Assembly: GCA_017651315.1 (NCBI GenBank)
Contig: JAGCDE010000058.1
Location: 1 to 64,000, forward strand
DNA length: 64,000 nt
Direction: 5' to 3'
Origin: Bacteroidaceae bacterium
Lineage (GTDB): Bacteria; Bacteroidota; Bacteroidia; Bacteroidales; Bacteroidaceae
This document shows positions 8,358 through 16,900 of the stretch, piece after piece (within the stretch, counting starts at the first letter, position 1; each line of letters starts with the position of its first letter). Both the position numbers and the translations under genes were made by a program. Below the pieces are notes generated by a model. It saw only the letters and a program-made list of their open reading frames with translations. It was not told the DNA's origin and searched no databases.

Positions 8358-9557
8358 ATGAATATTCTGGTACTTAACTGCGGCAGCTCGTCCATCAAGT
8401 ACAAGCTGTTCGATATGGACAAGAGTGAAGTTATTGCACAGGGCGGAATAGAGAAGATAGGGATGAAAGGCTCATTCCTCAAGCTGACTGACAAGAACGG
8501 TGAGAAAGTAGTAATAGAGAAGGAGATTCCGGAGCATACGGTGGGTGTAAAGTTCATCTTTGAGGTGCTTACCGGCAGCCAGTACGGCGTTATCAGCTCC
8601 CTCAGGGAGATTGATGCCGTAGGTCACCGCATGGTGCACGGGGGCGAGAGGTTCAACAAGAGCGTGATCCTTACCCCCGATGTGCTGGAGGCGTTCGCCG
8701 CCTGCAACGATCTGGCTCCGCTGCACAACCCCGCTAATCTGAAGGGCGTGAACGCTGTGAGTGAGCTGCTGCCCGGTGTTCCGCAGGTAGGTGTGTTTGA
8801 CACCGCATTCCATCAGACCATGCCTGACTATGCCTATCTGTACGCCATCCCTTATGAGCTGTACGAGAAATACGGTGTGCGCCGCTACGGATTCCACGGG
8901 ACATCACACCGTTTTGTATCAGGTGAGATATTCAAGTATCTGGGTATGCCGGTTGAAGGTTCAAGGATCATCACCTGCCATATAGGCAACGGCGGGTCAA
9001 TAACCGCAGTCAAGGACGGCAAGAGTGTGGACACCACCATGGGACTCACCCCGCTTGAGGGCATCATGATGGGAACACGCAGCGGCGATATCGATGCCGG
9101 AGCCGTGACCTTCCTCATGGAGAAGGAGCATCTGGACAGTACGGGAATGTCTAACCTGCTGAACAAGAAATCCGGTCTGTTGGGAATATCGGGCGCATCA
9201 AGTGACATGCGTGAGGTAACAGCATCAATGGAGGCCGGCAACGGGCGTGCAGCACTTGCCAAGAAGATGTACGCTTACCGCATCAAGAAATACATAGGCG
9301 CTTTTGCAGCCGCAATGGGCGGTGTGGATGTGGTCGTGTTTACAGGCGGCGTGGGTGAGAACCGTCACGAGGTCCGCGAGGCTGTATGCGAGGGTCTTGA
9401 GTTCTTAGGCATAAAGCTGGACAAGGAGCAGAACGCCAAGGTCATGTTCGGCAAGGACGGAATCATCAGCACAGCAGACTCAAAGGTCAAGGTAGTGGTA
9501 CTGCCCACCGATGAGGAGCTGATGATTGCACAAGATACTATGGCGTTAGTGAAGTAA
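8358..9557 (+). CDS. ackA: Acetate kinase
   Basis: This 399-residue protein converts acetyl phosphate and ADP to acetate and ATP. It starts at the ATG giving 'MNILVLNCGSSSIKYKLF', the conserved acetate kinase N-terminus; an upstream in-frame ATG at 8286 would overlap pta by 65 bp and is rejected. Other signatures are 'GHRMVHGGE', 'FDTAFHQTMP', 'RRYGFHGTSH' with its catalytic region, and '[16 protein letters not shown]'. It forms an operon with pta and is followed by a strong terminator. Confidence 0.97.
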   Translation: MNILVLNCGSSSIKYKLFDMDKSEVIAQGGIEKIGMKGSFLKLTDKNGEKVVIEKEIPEHTVGVKFIFEVLTGSQYGVISSLREIDAVGHRMVHGGERFNKSVILTPDVLEAFAACNDLAPLHNPANLKGVNAVSELLPGVPQVGVFDTAFHQTMPDYAYLYAIPYELYEKYGVRRYGFHGTSHRFVSGEIFKYLGMPVEGSRIITCHIGNGGSITAVKDGKSVDTTMGLTPLEGIMMGTRSGDIDAGAVTFLMEKEHLDSTGMSNLLNKKSGLLGISGASSDMREVTASMEAGNGRAALAKKMYAYRIKKYIGAFAAAMGGVDVVVFTGGVGENRHEVREAVCEGLEFLGIKLDKEQNAKVMFGKDGIISTADSKVKVVVLPTDEELMIAQDTMALVK

Positions 9558-9579
9558 TCTGACGCTCTGATTCAAATAC

Positions 9580-9603
9580 AAAGGCGGCCGCATGGCCGCC
9601 TTT
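9580..9603. terminator. Bidirectional terminator between ackA and lpxH
   Basis: AAAGGCGGCC and GGCCGCCTTT form a perfect 10-bp stem with a 4-base loop. It lies between the converging ackA and lpxH stop codons and has A/T runs at the stem ends, so it can work in both directions. Confidence 0.85.
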
Positions 9604-9607
9604 GTTA

Positions 9608-10372
9608 TTATGGCTTGGAATCTCCTTCCAGGTAATTGTTCATTGTGAGGGTCTTGCCGTCAAACACAGCGTATGTGTACTGAGTTATCCAATCACCTAT
9701 TATAAGCACGCGACAGGAATGGCTCAGCATAAGATCCAACTCGATGTGACGGTGGCCGAATATGAAATAGTTGATGTCAGGATGTGTCTTGAGATACTCC
9801 TTGGCAAAGATTATCTCATACTCCCTGTCCTCACCCAGATATCGTTCCACACCGGTGAGCCTGTGGGCGCTCATACTCTTTTGGGCCCATTTATGTCCCA
9901 TCCACATGCTCCAGCGGGTGGGCAGCAGAGAGAACAGGAACTGGCAGGTACGGTTACGGAACACTCTCCTGAGGAAACGGAACTTGGGATCGGGGTCACC
10001 CATCCCGTCACCGTGAGCCAGGAAGAACTCCTTGCCCATTATCTCGATTGTCATAGGTTCACGGTGAATAGTAACCCCGCATTCGCGCTCCAGATATCCG
10101 AACATCCATATATCGTGGTTGCCTATGAAGTAATGAACCTCCACCCCACGGTCCGTGAGCTCCGAAATCTTGCCCAGGAAACGGGTATAGCCCTTGGGGA
10201 CCACATATTTGTACTCATACCAGTAATCGAACATGTCACCCAGCATATAGACGGCCTGCGCCTTGTCCTTGATATCATCAAGAAAACGCACCAGTCGCCG
10301 TTCCTGCATTCTCTTATGGTCCAGCGCCCATGAGCCCAGATGGGCATCCGATATGAAATAAACTGCCTTCAT
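9608..10372 (-). CDS. lpxH: UDP-2,3-diacylglucosamine diphosphatase
   Basis: The 254-residue calcineurin-like metallophosphatase has the metal-binding motifs in order: 'SDAHLGSW', 'LGDMFDYW', 'GNHDIWMFG', 'HGDGMG' and 'FGHRHIELD'. LpxH removes UMP from UDP-2,3-diacylglucosamine to give lipid X, a step in lipid A synthesis at the inner membrane face. The ATG overlaps the stop of the Fe-S assembly gene upstream, so translation is probably coupled. A related phosphoesterase role cannot be excluded by sequence alone, but motif order and length fit LpxH. Confidence 0.85.
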   Translation of the reverse strand: MKAVYFISDAHLGSWALDHKRMQERRLVRFLDDIKDKAQAVYMLGDMFDYWYEYKYVVPKGYTRFLGKISELTDRGVEVHYFIGNHDIWMFGYLERECGVTIHREPMTIEIMGKEFFLAHGDGMGDPDPKFRFLRRVFRNRTCQFLFSLLPTRWSMWMGHKWAQKSMSAHRLTGVERYLGEDREYEIIFAKEYLKTHPDINYFIFGHRHIELDLMLSHSCRVLIIGDWITQYTYAVFDGKTLTMNNYLEGDSKP

Positions 10373-10683
10373 TCCAGTCCCAGTTCAAGCCTGGCCTCCT
10401 CGGACATCATCTCCTTGTTCCATTCCGGCTCAAAGACAAGATTGACTGTAGCCGATTTCACGCACTCCAGCCCATCCACCCGGAGCCTTACATCCTCCAC
10501 GATAAAATCGGCCAGAGAGCAACCCGGTGCAGTCAGGGTCATGTCTATGACCACATTGGCATCATCATCCACATCCACCTTGTAAATCAGTCCAAGGTTG
10601 TAGATATCCACGGGTATCTCAGGATCATACACGGTCTTGAGAACCTCAACCACTTTCTCCTCTATCTCGAATCTCTCACTCAT
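10369..10683 (-). CDS. MIP18/DUF59-family Fe-S cluster assembly protein
   Basis: The 104-residue protein begins at ATG 10683, which gives 'MSERFEIEEKVVEVLKTVYD'. A longer frame from 10731 would overlap radC. It carries the DUF59 signature 'YDPEIPVDIYNLGLIY' and the conserved Cys motif 'LTAPGCSLADFI'. The family (SufT, PaaD, MIP18) helps mature or transfer Fe-S clusters to client proteins. There is no suf operon beside it here; it sits between radC and lpxH and overlaps lpxH by 4 bp. Confidence 0.85.
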   Translation of the reverse strand: MSERFEIEEKVVEVLKTVYDPEIPVDIYNLGLIYKVDVDDDANVVIDMTLTAPGCSLADFIVEDVRLRVDGLECVKSATVNLVFEPEWNKEMMSEEARLELGLE

Positions 10684-10690
10684 CTCATTA

Positions 10691-11386
10691 TCATAAACGG
10701 CCCTTGTCGGCATAACTGTAATAACCACCATCCGTGAATATCACGTGATCTATCAACTGAATATCGACCGCGCGGCAAGCCCTCATGACTGATTGGGTAA
10801 GTTCATCATCCGCACGGCTCGGAATCAGATTACCTGAGGGATGGTTATGGCACAGGGCTATTGCGGTAGCTCTCTGCAGGAACGTCTCCCTCAGGATGCA
10901 GCGCACATCGACCGATGCACCCGTCAGACCGCCCAGACTGACCCTCATACTGTCAAGCACCTTGGCAGCCTGATTCAGGAACAGCACGTGGCACTCCTCA
11001 ACCTGCATATCGGACATCATAGGATAGAACCAGTCGTAGATATCACGCGATGTCCGGATTACCGGTTTGCGGAGAGGCTCTTCCTCCCTGCGCCTCCGGC
11101 CCAGTTCACATGCAGCCAGGATCGTTATCGCCTTGGCCTCACCTATCCCTTTGAAAGAGCATAGCTCCCCGACGCTAAGTTTTCCAAGTTCGGAAAGACT
11201 GTTGCGGCAGGAAGCCATCACCTTTTGCGTCAAAGCCACCACCGAATCTTCAGTGTTTCCCGTGTGTATCAGAATCGCCAATAACTCAGCGTTTGTCAGC
11301 GCACTTGCGCCCTTTTGCCTCATCTTTTCACGGGGGCGATCCTCAACGGCCCACTGTTTAAGATTCAGCTTGTCTGGCTTATCCAT
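10691..11386 (-). CDS. radC: RadC-family JAB-domain protein
   Basis: The 231-residue protein has an N-terminal UPF0758 helical and helix-hairpin-helix region ('ELCSFKGIGEAKAITILAA'). Its C-terminal JAB/MPN domain carries the metal motif 'ALCHNHPSGNLIPSRADD'. RadC was long linked to DNA repair, but its biochemical role is unresolved. It is translated between efp and the DUF59 gene with gaps of only 7 bp on each side. Confidence 0.92.
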   Translation of the reverse strand: MDKPDKLNLKQWAVEDRPREKMRQKGASALTNAELLAILIHTGNTEDSVVALTQKVMASCRNSLSELGKLSVGELCSFKGIGEAKAITILAACELGRRRREEEPLRKPVIRTSRDIYDWFYPMMSDMQVEECHVLFLNQAAKVLDSMRVSLGGLTGASVDVRCILRETFLQRATAIALCHNHPSGNLIPSRADDELTQSVMRACRAVDIQLIDHVIFTDGGYYSYADKGRL

Positions 11387-11393
11387 TCATCTG

Positions 11394-11960
11394 CTATGCC
11401 TTTACGCGGCCCTGATATGACCCGTCGCGGGTATCCACCTCTATGAGTTCACCCTCGTTGATGAACAGAGGCACGCGAACCTCGCAACCGGTTTCAACCT
11501 TGGCGGGCTTGGTGGCGTTGGTAGCCGTATCACCCTTAAGGCCGGGTTCTGTATAAACAACCTTCAACACGACCTTGACAGGAAGGTCTGCAAATAGGAT
11601 CTCACCAGTGTTGGCATTAGTGACCACATCCACGACCTCACCCTCCTTGAGGTAATCAACTCCGTTGATAAGGTCCTTGATGATGGTAACCTGCTCAAAA
11701 TCCTCCTGGTTCATGAAAATGTAACCCATCTCGTCCTGGTACAGGTACTGGTACGGACGACGCTCCACACGGACATCCTCCAGTTTGAAACCTATCTGGA
11801 ATGTGCGCTCCAGCACACGGCCGTTGACCACGTTCTTGAGCTTGGTGCGCACGAATGTATTGCCCTTACCGGGTTTCACGTGCAGGAAATCAATGCAGAA
11901 ATAAAGCTGGCCCTCCAGATTGATGCAGGTGCCGATCTTGATGTCTTGACAAAGAATCAT
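11394..11960 (-). CDS. efp: Translation elongation factor P
   Basis: The 188-residue protein has the three-domain EF-P layout. The KOW-like N-terminal domain carries the tip loop '[16 protein letters not shown]', whose Lys is the usual modification site, and the C-terminal domain has '[17 protein letters not shown]' followed by '[11 protein letters not shown]'. EF-P rescues ribosomes stalled at polyproline. It is the first gene of efp-radC-DUF59-lpxH, with its own promoter divergent from rpmH. Confidence 0.96.
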   Translation of the reverse strand: MILCQDIKIGTCINLEGQLYFCIDFLHVKPGKGNTFVRTKLKNVVNGRVLERTFQIGFKLEDVRVERRPYQYLYQDEMGYIFMNQEDFEQVTIIKDLINGVDYLKEGEVVDVVTNANTGEILFADLPVKVVLKVVYTEPGLKGDTATNATKPAKVETGCEVRVPLFINEGELIEVDTRDGSYQGRVKA

Positions 11961-12074
11961 AAATTAAGTTCTGTTTATTAGTAAATCGTTATCGTATTCC
12001 ATCTGATCCCCTTCCGCCAGGCATATACGGATATAATTAATCCGGTTCAAGGCCGAAAGAAAACGTTTGTTTTG

Positions 12075-12105
12075 CAAATGTAGTGCAATGAGGCAAATAG
12101 ACAAA
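12075..12105 (-). promoter_or_regulatory. Promoter of the efp-radC-DUF59-lpxH operon
   Basis: On the minus strand TTTG (12105-12102), a 19-bp spacer and TACATTTG (12082-12075) match the Bacteroidetes consensus exactly. The predicted 5' leader of efp is about 105 nt. Confidence 0.75.
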
Positions 12106-12130
12106 ACTTTAGACAAAAAAAGAGATGCAA

Positions 12131-12162
12131 TTTGCATATTCGGAAAAAAGAGACTACCTTTG
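12131..12162 (+). promoter_or_regulatory. Promoter of rpmH
   Basis: TTTG (12131-12134), a 20-bp spacer and TACCTTTG (12155-12162) match the Bacteroidetes consensus about 45 bp ahead of the rpmH start. It is divergent from the efp promoter, with 25 bp between the two -33 boxes. Confidence 0.8.
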
Positions 12163-12207
12163 CCCTCCGATTCCCGATTTGGACAGAAACAATAAAAAAA
12201 CATAACG

Positions 12208-12369
12208 ATGAAAAGAACATTCCAGCCTTCCAACAGGAAGAGAAAGAACAAACACGGTTTCCGTGAGAGAATGGCCACAGCAAACGGCCGCAGGGTACTC
12301 GCATCACGCAGAGCCAAGGGCCGCAAGAAACTGACAGTATCCGACGAATACTGCGGAAACAAGAAGTAA
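12208..12369 (+). CDS. rpmH: 50S ribosomal protein L34
   Basis: This short 53-residue gene encodes a highly basic protein that starts '[20 protein letters not shown]' and continues '[20 protein letters not shown]', which is L34 across bacteria. The C-terminus has a longer Bacteroidetes-type tail (DEYCGNKK). Promoter, start and terminator are all clear, so it is a single-gene transcript. In many phyla rpmH sits next to rnpA near the origin; neither rnpA nor dnaA is next to it here. Confidence 0.97.
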   Translation: MKRTFQPSNRKRKNKHGFRERMATANGRRVLASRRAKGRKKLTVSDEYCGNKK

Positions 12370-12389
12370 TTCCTTTACATAAGGTACCC

Positions 12390-12422
12390 AAAGAGGGCCG
12401 GACTCAACGTCCGGCCCTCTTT
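12390..12422. terminator. Bidirectional terminator between rpmH and the S41 protease gene
   Basis: GAGGGCCGGAC pairs with GTCCGGCCCTC around a 5-base loop, with AAA before and TTT after the stem. It separates the converging ends of rpmH and the S41 peptidase gene. Confidence 0.85.
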
Positions 12423-12426
12423 AATA

Positions 12427-13896
12427 CTATTTCCTCAATTCCTTCGGGAGAGGCAGGATTGTCCTTCCATATAGAGAAGAGGTTCTAAGGTCATCCGGAA
12501 AGACCAGGTTCCTTTCAGTCGTTGTGCCTCTTGTCTGCACACTCAATAACTTTGGCAACTCGGGGAACTCGCCGCTTACGATATGCTCAAGGCATGCCTT
12601 GATGTTATCCTCTTCGACCCCGAAATCATGCCTTAGATCATCAGGACGGTAATTGTCAGGGATAAAGCCTTTGTACGGTATTGACTCATCCAGGCAGTTT
12701 TTGCTGAAGAAAGCTATGGGAAGATATACCAGCTTCAACCCGCTGAAATCATTGGCATCGTATCGGGCATAGTCCTCATCTTCGCCCGGGTAATACAGGA
12801 CATACATTCCGTTAGGCTTACCGTATGTAGTGTCGCCCACGAGATACAGGTTCAGATAGGGCTTAAGCCCGTTTATCGTAACCTCGCTCGCCGATGCCGT
12901 ACCTGAACCGCCAATCACATACAGTTCATCAAGGTCAAGGGAGTTGGCCTTACGATGTATGGTGTCATTGCTGTTCAAAAACGTCAGCTCTCTGTTATGG
13001 ATTGTCCTTCTGTAAACCTTATTGTCGGCTGAATCCGGAGCAAGGTAACTGACCAGCAGATTGGATGCCCTGCCGTCACCTCCACCGTTGTATCTAAGGT
13101 CAAGTATGAACTTTTTCACACCGGCTGCCTTGAACAGTTCAAAAGCATTGTCAATGTCATCCATGAAACCGGCCTTATAAGACATATACAGGAAATAGCC
13201 CACCGGTTCTGTCAGTCCGGGATAATCGCCAGGCTCAAAAACCTCAGCCTTTAAACTGGACCGCGTGGAAAGTGATTCGAGAGGCGATGTCGTGAAAGTA
13301 TGTGATTCACCATTGGTATCCTTGAATGTATAAGTCTGGTTATCCTTTAGATACTCTGAATAAAAGGTCCCTTCCGCTATATATTTCATGACCGGTATGG
13401 AGTTTATGTGGGTTAATATCCAGCCGCGTGTCACCCCATGGCGCTCAAAAGGAGAGCCCGGATAAATATAACGTATTCTGATGCTGTAGTCATCGTAGTA
13501 CTCTATTGATTGCCCTATTGAGACACCGTATGTACCGGTCTGTTCACCTGCTTCGTCCGAGAGGTACTCATCGGCTGTCATCATCCAGCTCCAACGGTCC
13601 TCCTTGAACAATGTGGCATAAAAATACGATTCGATTGTCGAGAATTTATCATAGCTTAACGTCCTAACATCCTGCACCACATCATCATACCAGAAATAGT
13701 ACGGGAAATAGTCCTCATAATACCGTCTCATGTAATAACGGTTGGCCGCCAGTTTCTTTTCCTTTTCCGTCTGTTTGGGGTCCTGGATCTCAGACTCTTC
13801 AATATCATCTTTATCCTCCTTGCACGAAGAGAACGGAAGGACGGCACACAGTGTAAACGCAAAACCTAAAATCAGATATGTTTTCTTCATATACAA
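12427..13896 (-). CDS. S41-family (C-terminal processing) peptidase lipoprotein
   Basis: The 489-residue lipoprotein (lipobox ending at Cys25) has a PDZ-like region (about residues 120-185) and an S41 catalytic domain. The serine motif GTASASE places the nucleophile at Ser335 and the partner Lys at 360 in 'TTYGKPNG', the same 25-residue spacing as in the Tsp/CtpA family. 'LDLRYNGGGDGRASN' is the conserved S41 core. As the last gene of a SusC/SusD operon it probably trims proteins or peptides at the cell surface for uptake (inference). The start could equally be the Met two codons downstream. Confidence 0.85.
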   Translation of the reverse strand: MYMKKTYLILGFAFTLCAVLPFSSCKEDKDDIEESEIQDPKQTEKEKKLAANRYYMRRYYEDYFPYYFWYDDVVQDVRTLSYDKFSTIESYFYATLFKEDRWSWMMTADEYLSDEAGEQTGTYGVSIGQSIEYYDDYSIRIRYIYPGSPFERHGVTRGWILTHINSIPVMKYIAEGTFYSEYLKDNQTYTFKDTNGESHTFTTSPLESLSTRSSLKAEVFEPGDYPGLTEPVGYFLYMSYKAGFMDDIDNAFELFKAAGVKKFILDLRYNGGGDGRASNLLVSYLAPDSADNKVYRRTIHNRELTFLNSNDTIHRKANSLDLDELYVIGGSGTASASEVTINGLKPYLNLYLVGDTTYGKPNGMYVLYYPGEDEDYARYDANDFSGLKLVYLPIAFFSKNCLDESIPYKGFIPDNYRPDDLRHDFGVEEDNIKACLEHIVSGEFPELPKLLSVQTRGTTTERNLVFPDDLRTSSLYGRTILPLPKELRK

Positions 13897-13952
13897 ATGA
13901 ATAAAGGCAATTAAACCTGCATAAAAAGGCCCACTGTCAAATTACCCAAGAC

Positions 13953-13974
13953 AGGGACGGAATGCTCCGCCCCT
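13953..13974 (-). promoter_or_regulatory. Possible intra-operon hairpin
   Basis: A 9-bp GC-rich stem (one G-T wobble) with a 4-base loop lies in the 109-bp gap between the lipid-binding lipoprotein gene and the S41 peptidase gene. It lacks an adjacent T run, so it may be a processing or attenuation element rather than a full terminator. Confidence 0.35.
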
Positions 13975-14005
13975 GCCCTGAATAATAGGATCTGTCACCC
14001 GGAAA

Positions 14006-14596
14006 TTACATATCTGCACTGTATCCGGTGTAACGGTAACCTGAGAACTTGTAGGTCAGGCCATATCCGTCATTGTAGAACACATAAGCTATGATGCTGT
14101 CGGCCTTCACTCCACGCGGAGTTGTAGCGGCACCTTTCATTATCTTGCCATAACGTATCACGGCATTGCAGCCTGAACCGGACTCTGCGTCAGTTCCCTC
14201 TGTGCCAAACGTGAGATTCTTGTAGTCAACGCCTATCTTGAACTTCTCGCCCCACAGATTGTCGTCATCGAACCAGAGTGAATCAGGATCATTATTCGCA
14301 GTGTTGTATGTTCTGAGAGCAGTCTTTCCTACACCGTGAACGTCCACCCAGTCTTCAATGGCATCAAGTTCAGCCTTACTCATTGACTGAAGATTCACCT
14401 TGGGATACTTTTCCGGATCAACACGATTGTACAGATATTCTCCGTACGAAGCCTCTATTGTCACGGTCCATGTGCCACACATATCCTGTACGGCAACTCC
14501 GCCCGGCTCTTCGTCTGTATAAGGGCTGCAACTCCCAATAAAGAGTGCTGCTGCAAATGAAACTAATGCAATATACTTTTTCATATCTTTATTCAT
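14006..14596 (-). CDS. Lipid-binding putative hydrolase-family lipoprotein of the SusCD locus
   Basis: The lipoprotein of about 196 residues has lipobox GSC (Cys23 from this start). The domain starts 'MCGTWTVTIEASY' and contains 'RTYNTANNDPDSLWFDDDN', a pattern of the PF12888-type family that accompanies SusCD pairs of Bacteroidales. The family name 'putative hydrolase' is historical and no catalytic site is evident. The start is ambiguous: 14596 (MNKDMKK) or 14584 (MKK). A longer frame from 14743 would run deep into the upstream gene. I infer a surface accessory lipoprotein of the transporter. Confidence 0.65.
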   Translation of the reverse strand: MNKDMKKYIALVSFAAALFIGSCSPYTDEEPGGVAVQDMCGTWTVTIEASYGEYLYNRVDPEKYPKVNLQSMSKAELDAIEDWVDVHGVGKTALRTYNTANNDPDSLWFDDDNLWGEKFKIGVDYKNLTFGTEGTDAESGSGCNAVIRYGKIMKGAATTPRGVKADSIIAYVFYNDGYGLTYKFSGYRYTGYSADM

Positions 14597-14600
14597 TTTA

Positions 14601-15371
14601 TTACTGTTTGACAAGAACTGGTGAAATGAAAATCTGACCGGCATAACTAACACTATAACTAAGTATTCCTGTTGCGGCATCATAATTGGATTTATCGAGA
14701 TAATCCAAACCGTCGCCCCAACCGGCAACATAGCTCGAAACAAGCGTTAAAGTATTGTTTGCATTCAGCATCACTACACCTGTCATGTTATACCTAGCGC
14801 CATAACCGCGTATCTGACAATACCAGCCACCCAACAAGTCAGAGCAACTATAGAACCCAGGAACAATCTCACTGAATGTGACAACAGGTGTTCCTTCATA
14901 TCCATAACTAGGTGCATAATCTGCAAATGTCTTACCAGCTTTACCATATTTTGTAGAACTCATATCTGTTGCGTAAGTTCCAGCTATCGAAACCGGGAAT
15001 GCAGGATCATACACTATCACTTCACGGGAAGAAGATACACTGAATCCATCAGCATTTGCAGCACTATAATCAATAGAATAAGCACCTGGAGTTTTTGTAT
15101 TAACGCTTGACTCCGTTTTACCGCTAATAAGATTGGTAATAGTAACTATCACATGGTCTCTGACATCTACTCCATTTTCAGTTGCAGATACACCGGGATC
15201 ACTGAATGCAGAATTAACTGGAACATACATGGTCTCATCACCTTGGAGCTCAAAAACAACGTAATGAGTCACCTTAGACGGATCTTCGGTAGTGACTTTC
15301 TTCTCGCAAGAGGCAAGGGCTACCAGACCGGTGCATATCATTATGTTAAAAAGAATCTTTTTCATATTCAT
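14601..15371 (-). CDS. DUF5012/BT_2262-like surface lipoprotein
   Basis: The 256-residue lipoprotein (Cys22 in LASCEKK) starts with an immunoglobulin-like DUF5011/5012 domain ('YVPVNSAFSDPGVSATENGV', residues about 50-125) and ends in a beta-rich domain. Paralogues sit directly after SusD in peptide-transporting SusCD loci such as that of B. thetaiotaomicron BT2261-BT2264, where two extra lipoproteins join the SusCD complex. By position and family I infer the same accessory role. The gene is noticeably more AT-rich than the SusC and SusD genes upstream. Confidence 0.7.
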   Translation of the reverse strand: MNMKKILFNIMICTGLVALASCEKKVTTEDPSKVTHYVVFELQGDETMYVPVNSAFSDPGVSATENGVDVRDHVIVTITNLISGKTESSVNTKTPGAYSIDYSAANADGFSVSSSREVIVYDPAFPVSIAGTYATDMSSTKYGKAGKTFADYAPSYGYEGTPVVTFSEIVPGFYSCSDLLGGWYCQIRGYGARYNMTGVVMLNANNTLTLVSSYVAGWGDGLDYLDKSNYDAATGILSYSVSYAGQIFISPVLVKQ

Positions 15372-15393
15372 TCGTTTTTCAGTTTATATCAAA

Positions 15394-16893
15394 TCAATGA
15401 ATATCCCACCATACAGGATCACTACCCTTCTTTGCGGTAGGGGTGTTCTTGTTAAGGTCACGGGCCTTCTTGGGATAGAACATACGCTTCATCAAGCCAC
15501 CGGCCTCAATTCCATTCTCCTCCGGCTCAATAAGGTCGCCGGCACTGTAGATTGTAGGATCAGCAAAAATAGCACTACCCTTTAACCTCGAAAGGACAGG
15601 TACATCAGTACGACGTATCTCACTCCATGCCTCCATATTGTCCATGTAGCAGAGAGCAACCCATTTCTGCATATAGATCAGCTTGAGCTTATCGGCAGAA
15701 GCAGTCCATGCGACCTTGGGACCTGCAATGAATGCATCATAACCGGCAATGCCCTTGGCGTTGAAGTCAGCCTCAATGGCAGCCTCGTAAGCAGCCTTGG
15801 CGGCGGCATCGTTGTTGTTGAAACGCAGATTGGCCTCGGCAATCAGGAACTGGAGATTGGCCTGGGTGAAGAGATAACCGGGACGGGTAATACCTGAACC
15901 GTTAAACAAAGCGTAGTTAACCACACTCACGTTCTTGTTCAGCCACTCGCCACCGTTCCAGGTCTTGGATAAAGCCTTGCCGCCCGGTATCTGACCGACA
16001 TACTCACCATCCTTGGTGTTGACGTTGAAGCAGTATGCAATACGCGGGTCATCAGTTGAAAGCAAGTAAGAGATGATAGGATAGGAAGCGCAATGGTTGG
16101 AAGTGCCAAGAGCATAATAGCTGGCATAGAACGGACTGCGGTTGCCATCCTGATCGGAGAAGATGGAGATCATGGCATCACCCTTGAAGAACTTGTTCTC
16201 CTTAACCAGATCAACGATCTTGTCCTTATACTCAGCCATTCCGGCATCATACATACGGAAGTACATACGGAGCAGCAGAGCGTTTGCATAGCCTTCCCAC
16301 TGGGCAGCGTTCTTATCGAACATCATATCCGTCATGGTCATTGCATCAGGAGCATCCTGATAAGCCTTGAGGGCAGTAGTCAGTTCATCGATTATACCAA
16401 GATAAATGGTCTTGCCGTCATCCCATTTGGGCTGCGGTACTGCGCTACCCTTAAGGGCATCGGTATAGGGGGCATCGCTGGTATTGTCAACCATAAGCTG
16501 GAAAGCGAATGCACGCATTGCTGTTGCGGCAAGGATATCAGCCTTGTTGGTCACTTTCCCCAAAACCACATCCACATCCTCGAGAGCACGGGCATAGAGC
16601 TGCAGGTAAGCACGGTCGATTGTCTGGTCTGACTCAGTGATTGAGTAGTTTGCAATCTTGTTGAACTGGTTGGCCTCAGGCATCTGCTCAAAATACTGAG
16701 CGAAGAAACCTGCATAGTTGAACATTATGTCGCAAGAGGTGGCCATAATGGCATTCTGGACCGACGGGAACACCAGGTCAGCAGTAATTGCATCGTTATC
16801 CGGAGTGTTCGGGTTATCGTTAATATCCAGATCGCAGGAAGTGAGGGCTATAGCCACTGCACTTAATGTCAGAAGATATTTTTTCATAGTCAT
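15394..16893 (-). CDS. SusD/RagB-family surface lipoprotein (SusD-like_2)
   Basis: The 499-residue lipoprotein (lipobox LTSC, Cys20) has the N-terminal 'DLDINDNPNTPDNDAITADL' segment and helical TPR-like scaffold of the SusD-like_2 family. Conserved features include 'RAFAFQLMVDNTSDAPYTDAL' in the middle and 'KWVALCYMDNMEAWSEIRRT' near the C-terminus. It caps the SusC barrel and captures the nutrient. Members of this subfamily often pair with transporters for peptides rather than glycans, and no glycoside hydrolase gene is present. The start lies 7 bp after the susC stop codon. Confidence 0.92.
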   Translation of the reverse strand: MTMKKYLLTLSAVAIALTSCDLDINDNPNTPDNDAITADLVFPSVQNAIMATSCDIMFNYAGFFAQYFEQMPEANQFNKIANYSITESDQTIDRAYLQLYARALEDVDVVLGKVTNKADILAATAMRAFAFQLMVDNTSDAPYTDALKGSAVPQPKWDDGKTIYLGIIDELTTALKAYQDAPDAMTMTDMMFDKNAAQWEGYANALLLRMYFRMYDAGMAEYKDKIVDLVKENKFFKGDAMISIFSDQDGNRSPFYASYYALGTSNHCASYPIISYLLSTDDPRIAYCFNVNTKDGEYVGQIPGGKALSKTWNGGEWLNKNVSVVNYALFNGSGITRPGYLFTQANLQFLIAEANLRFNNNDAAAKAAYEAAIEADFNAKGIAGYDAFIAGPKVAWTASADKLKLIYMQKWVALCYMDNMEAWSEIRRTDVPVLSRLKGSAIFADPTIYSAGDLIEPEENGIEAGGLMKRMFYPKKARDLNKNTPTAKKGSDPVWWDIH

Positions 16894-16900
16894 ACCCTAA

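Noticed and set aside
9602..10333. 243-codon plus-strand frame opposite lpxH
   Set aside because: It is a shadow of lpxH, whose metallophosphatase motifs are all on the minus strand.
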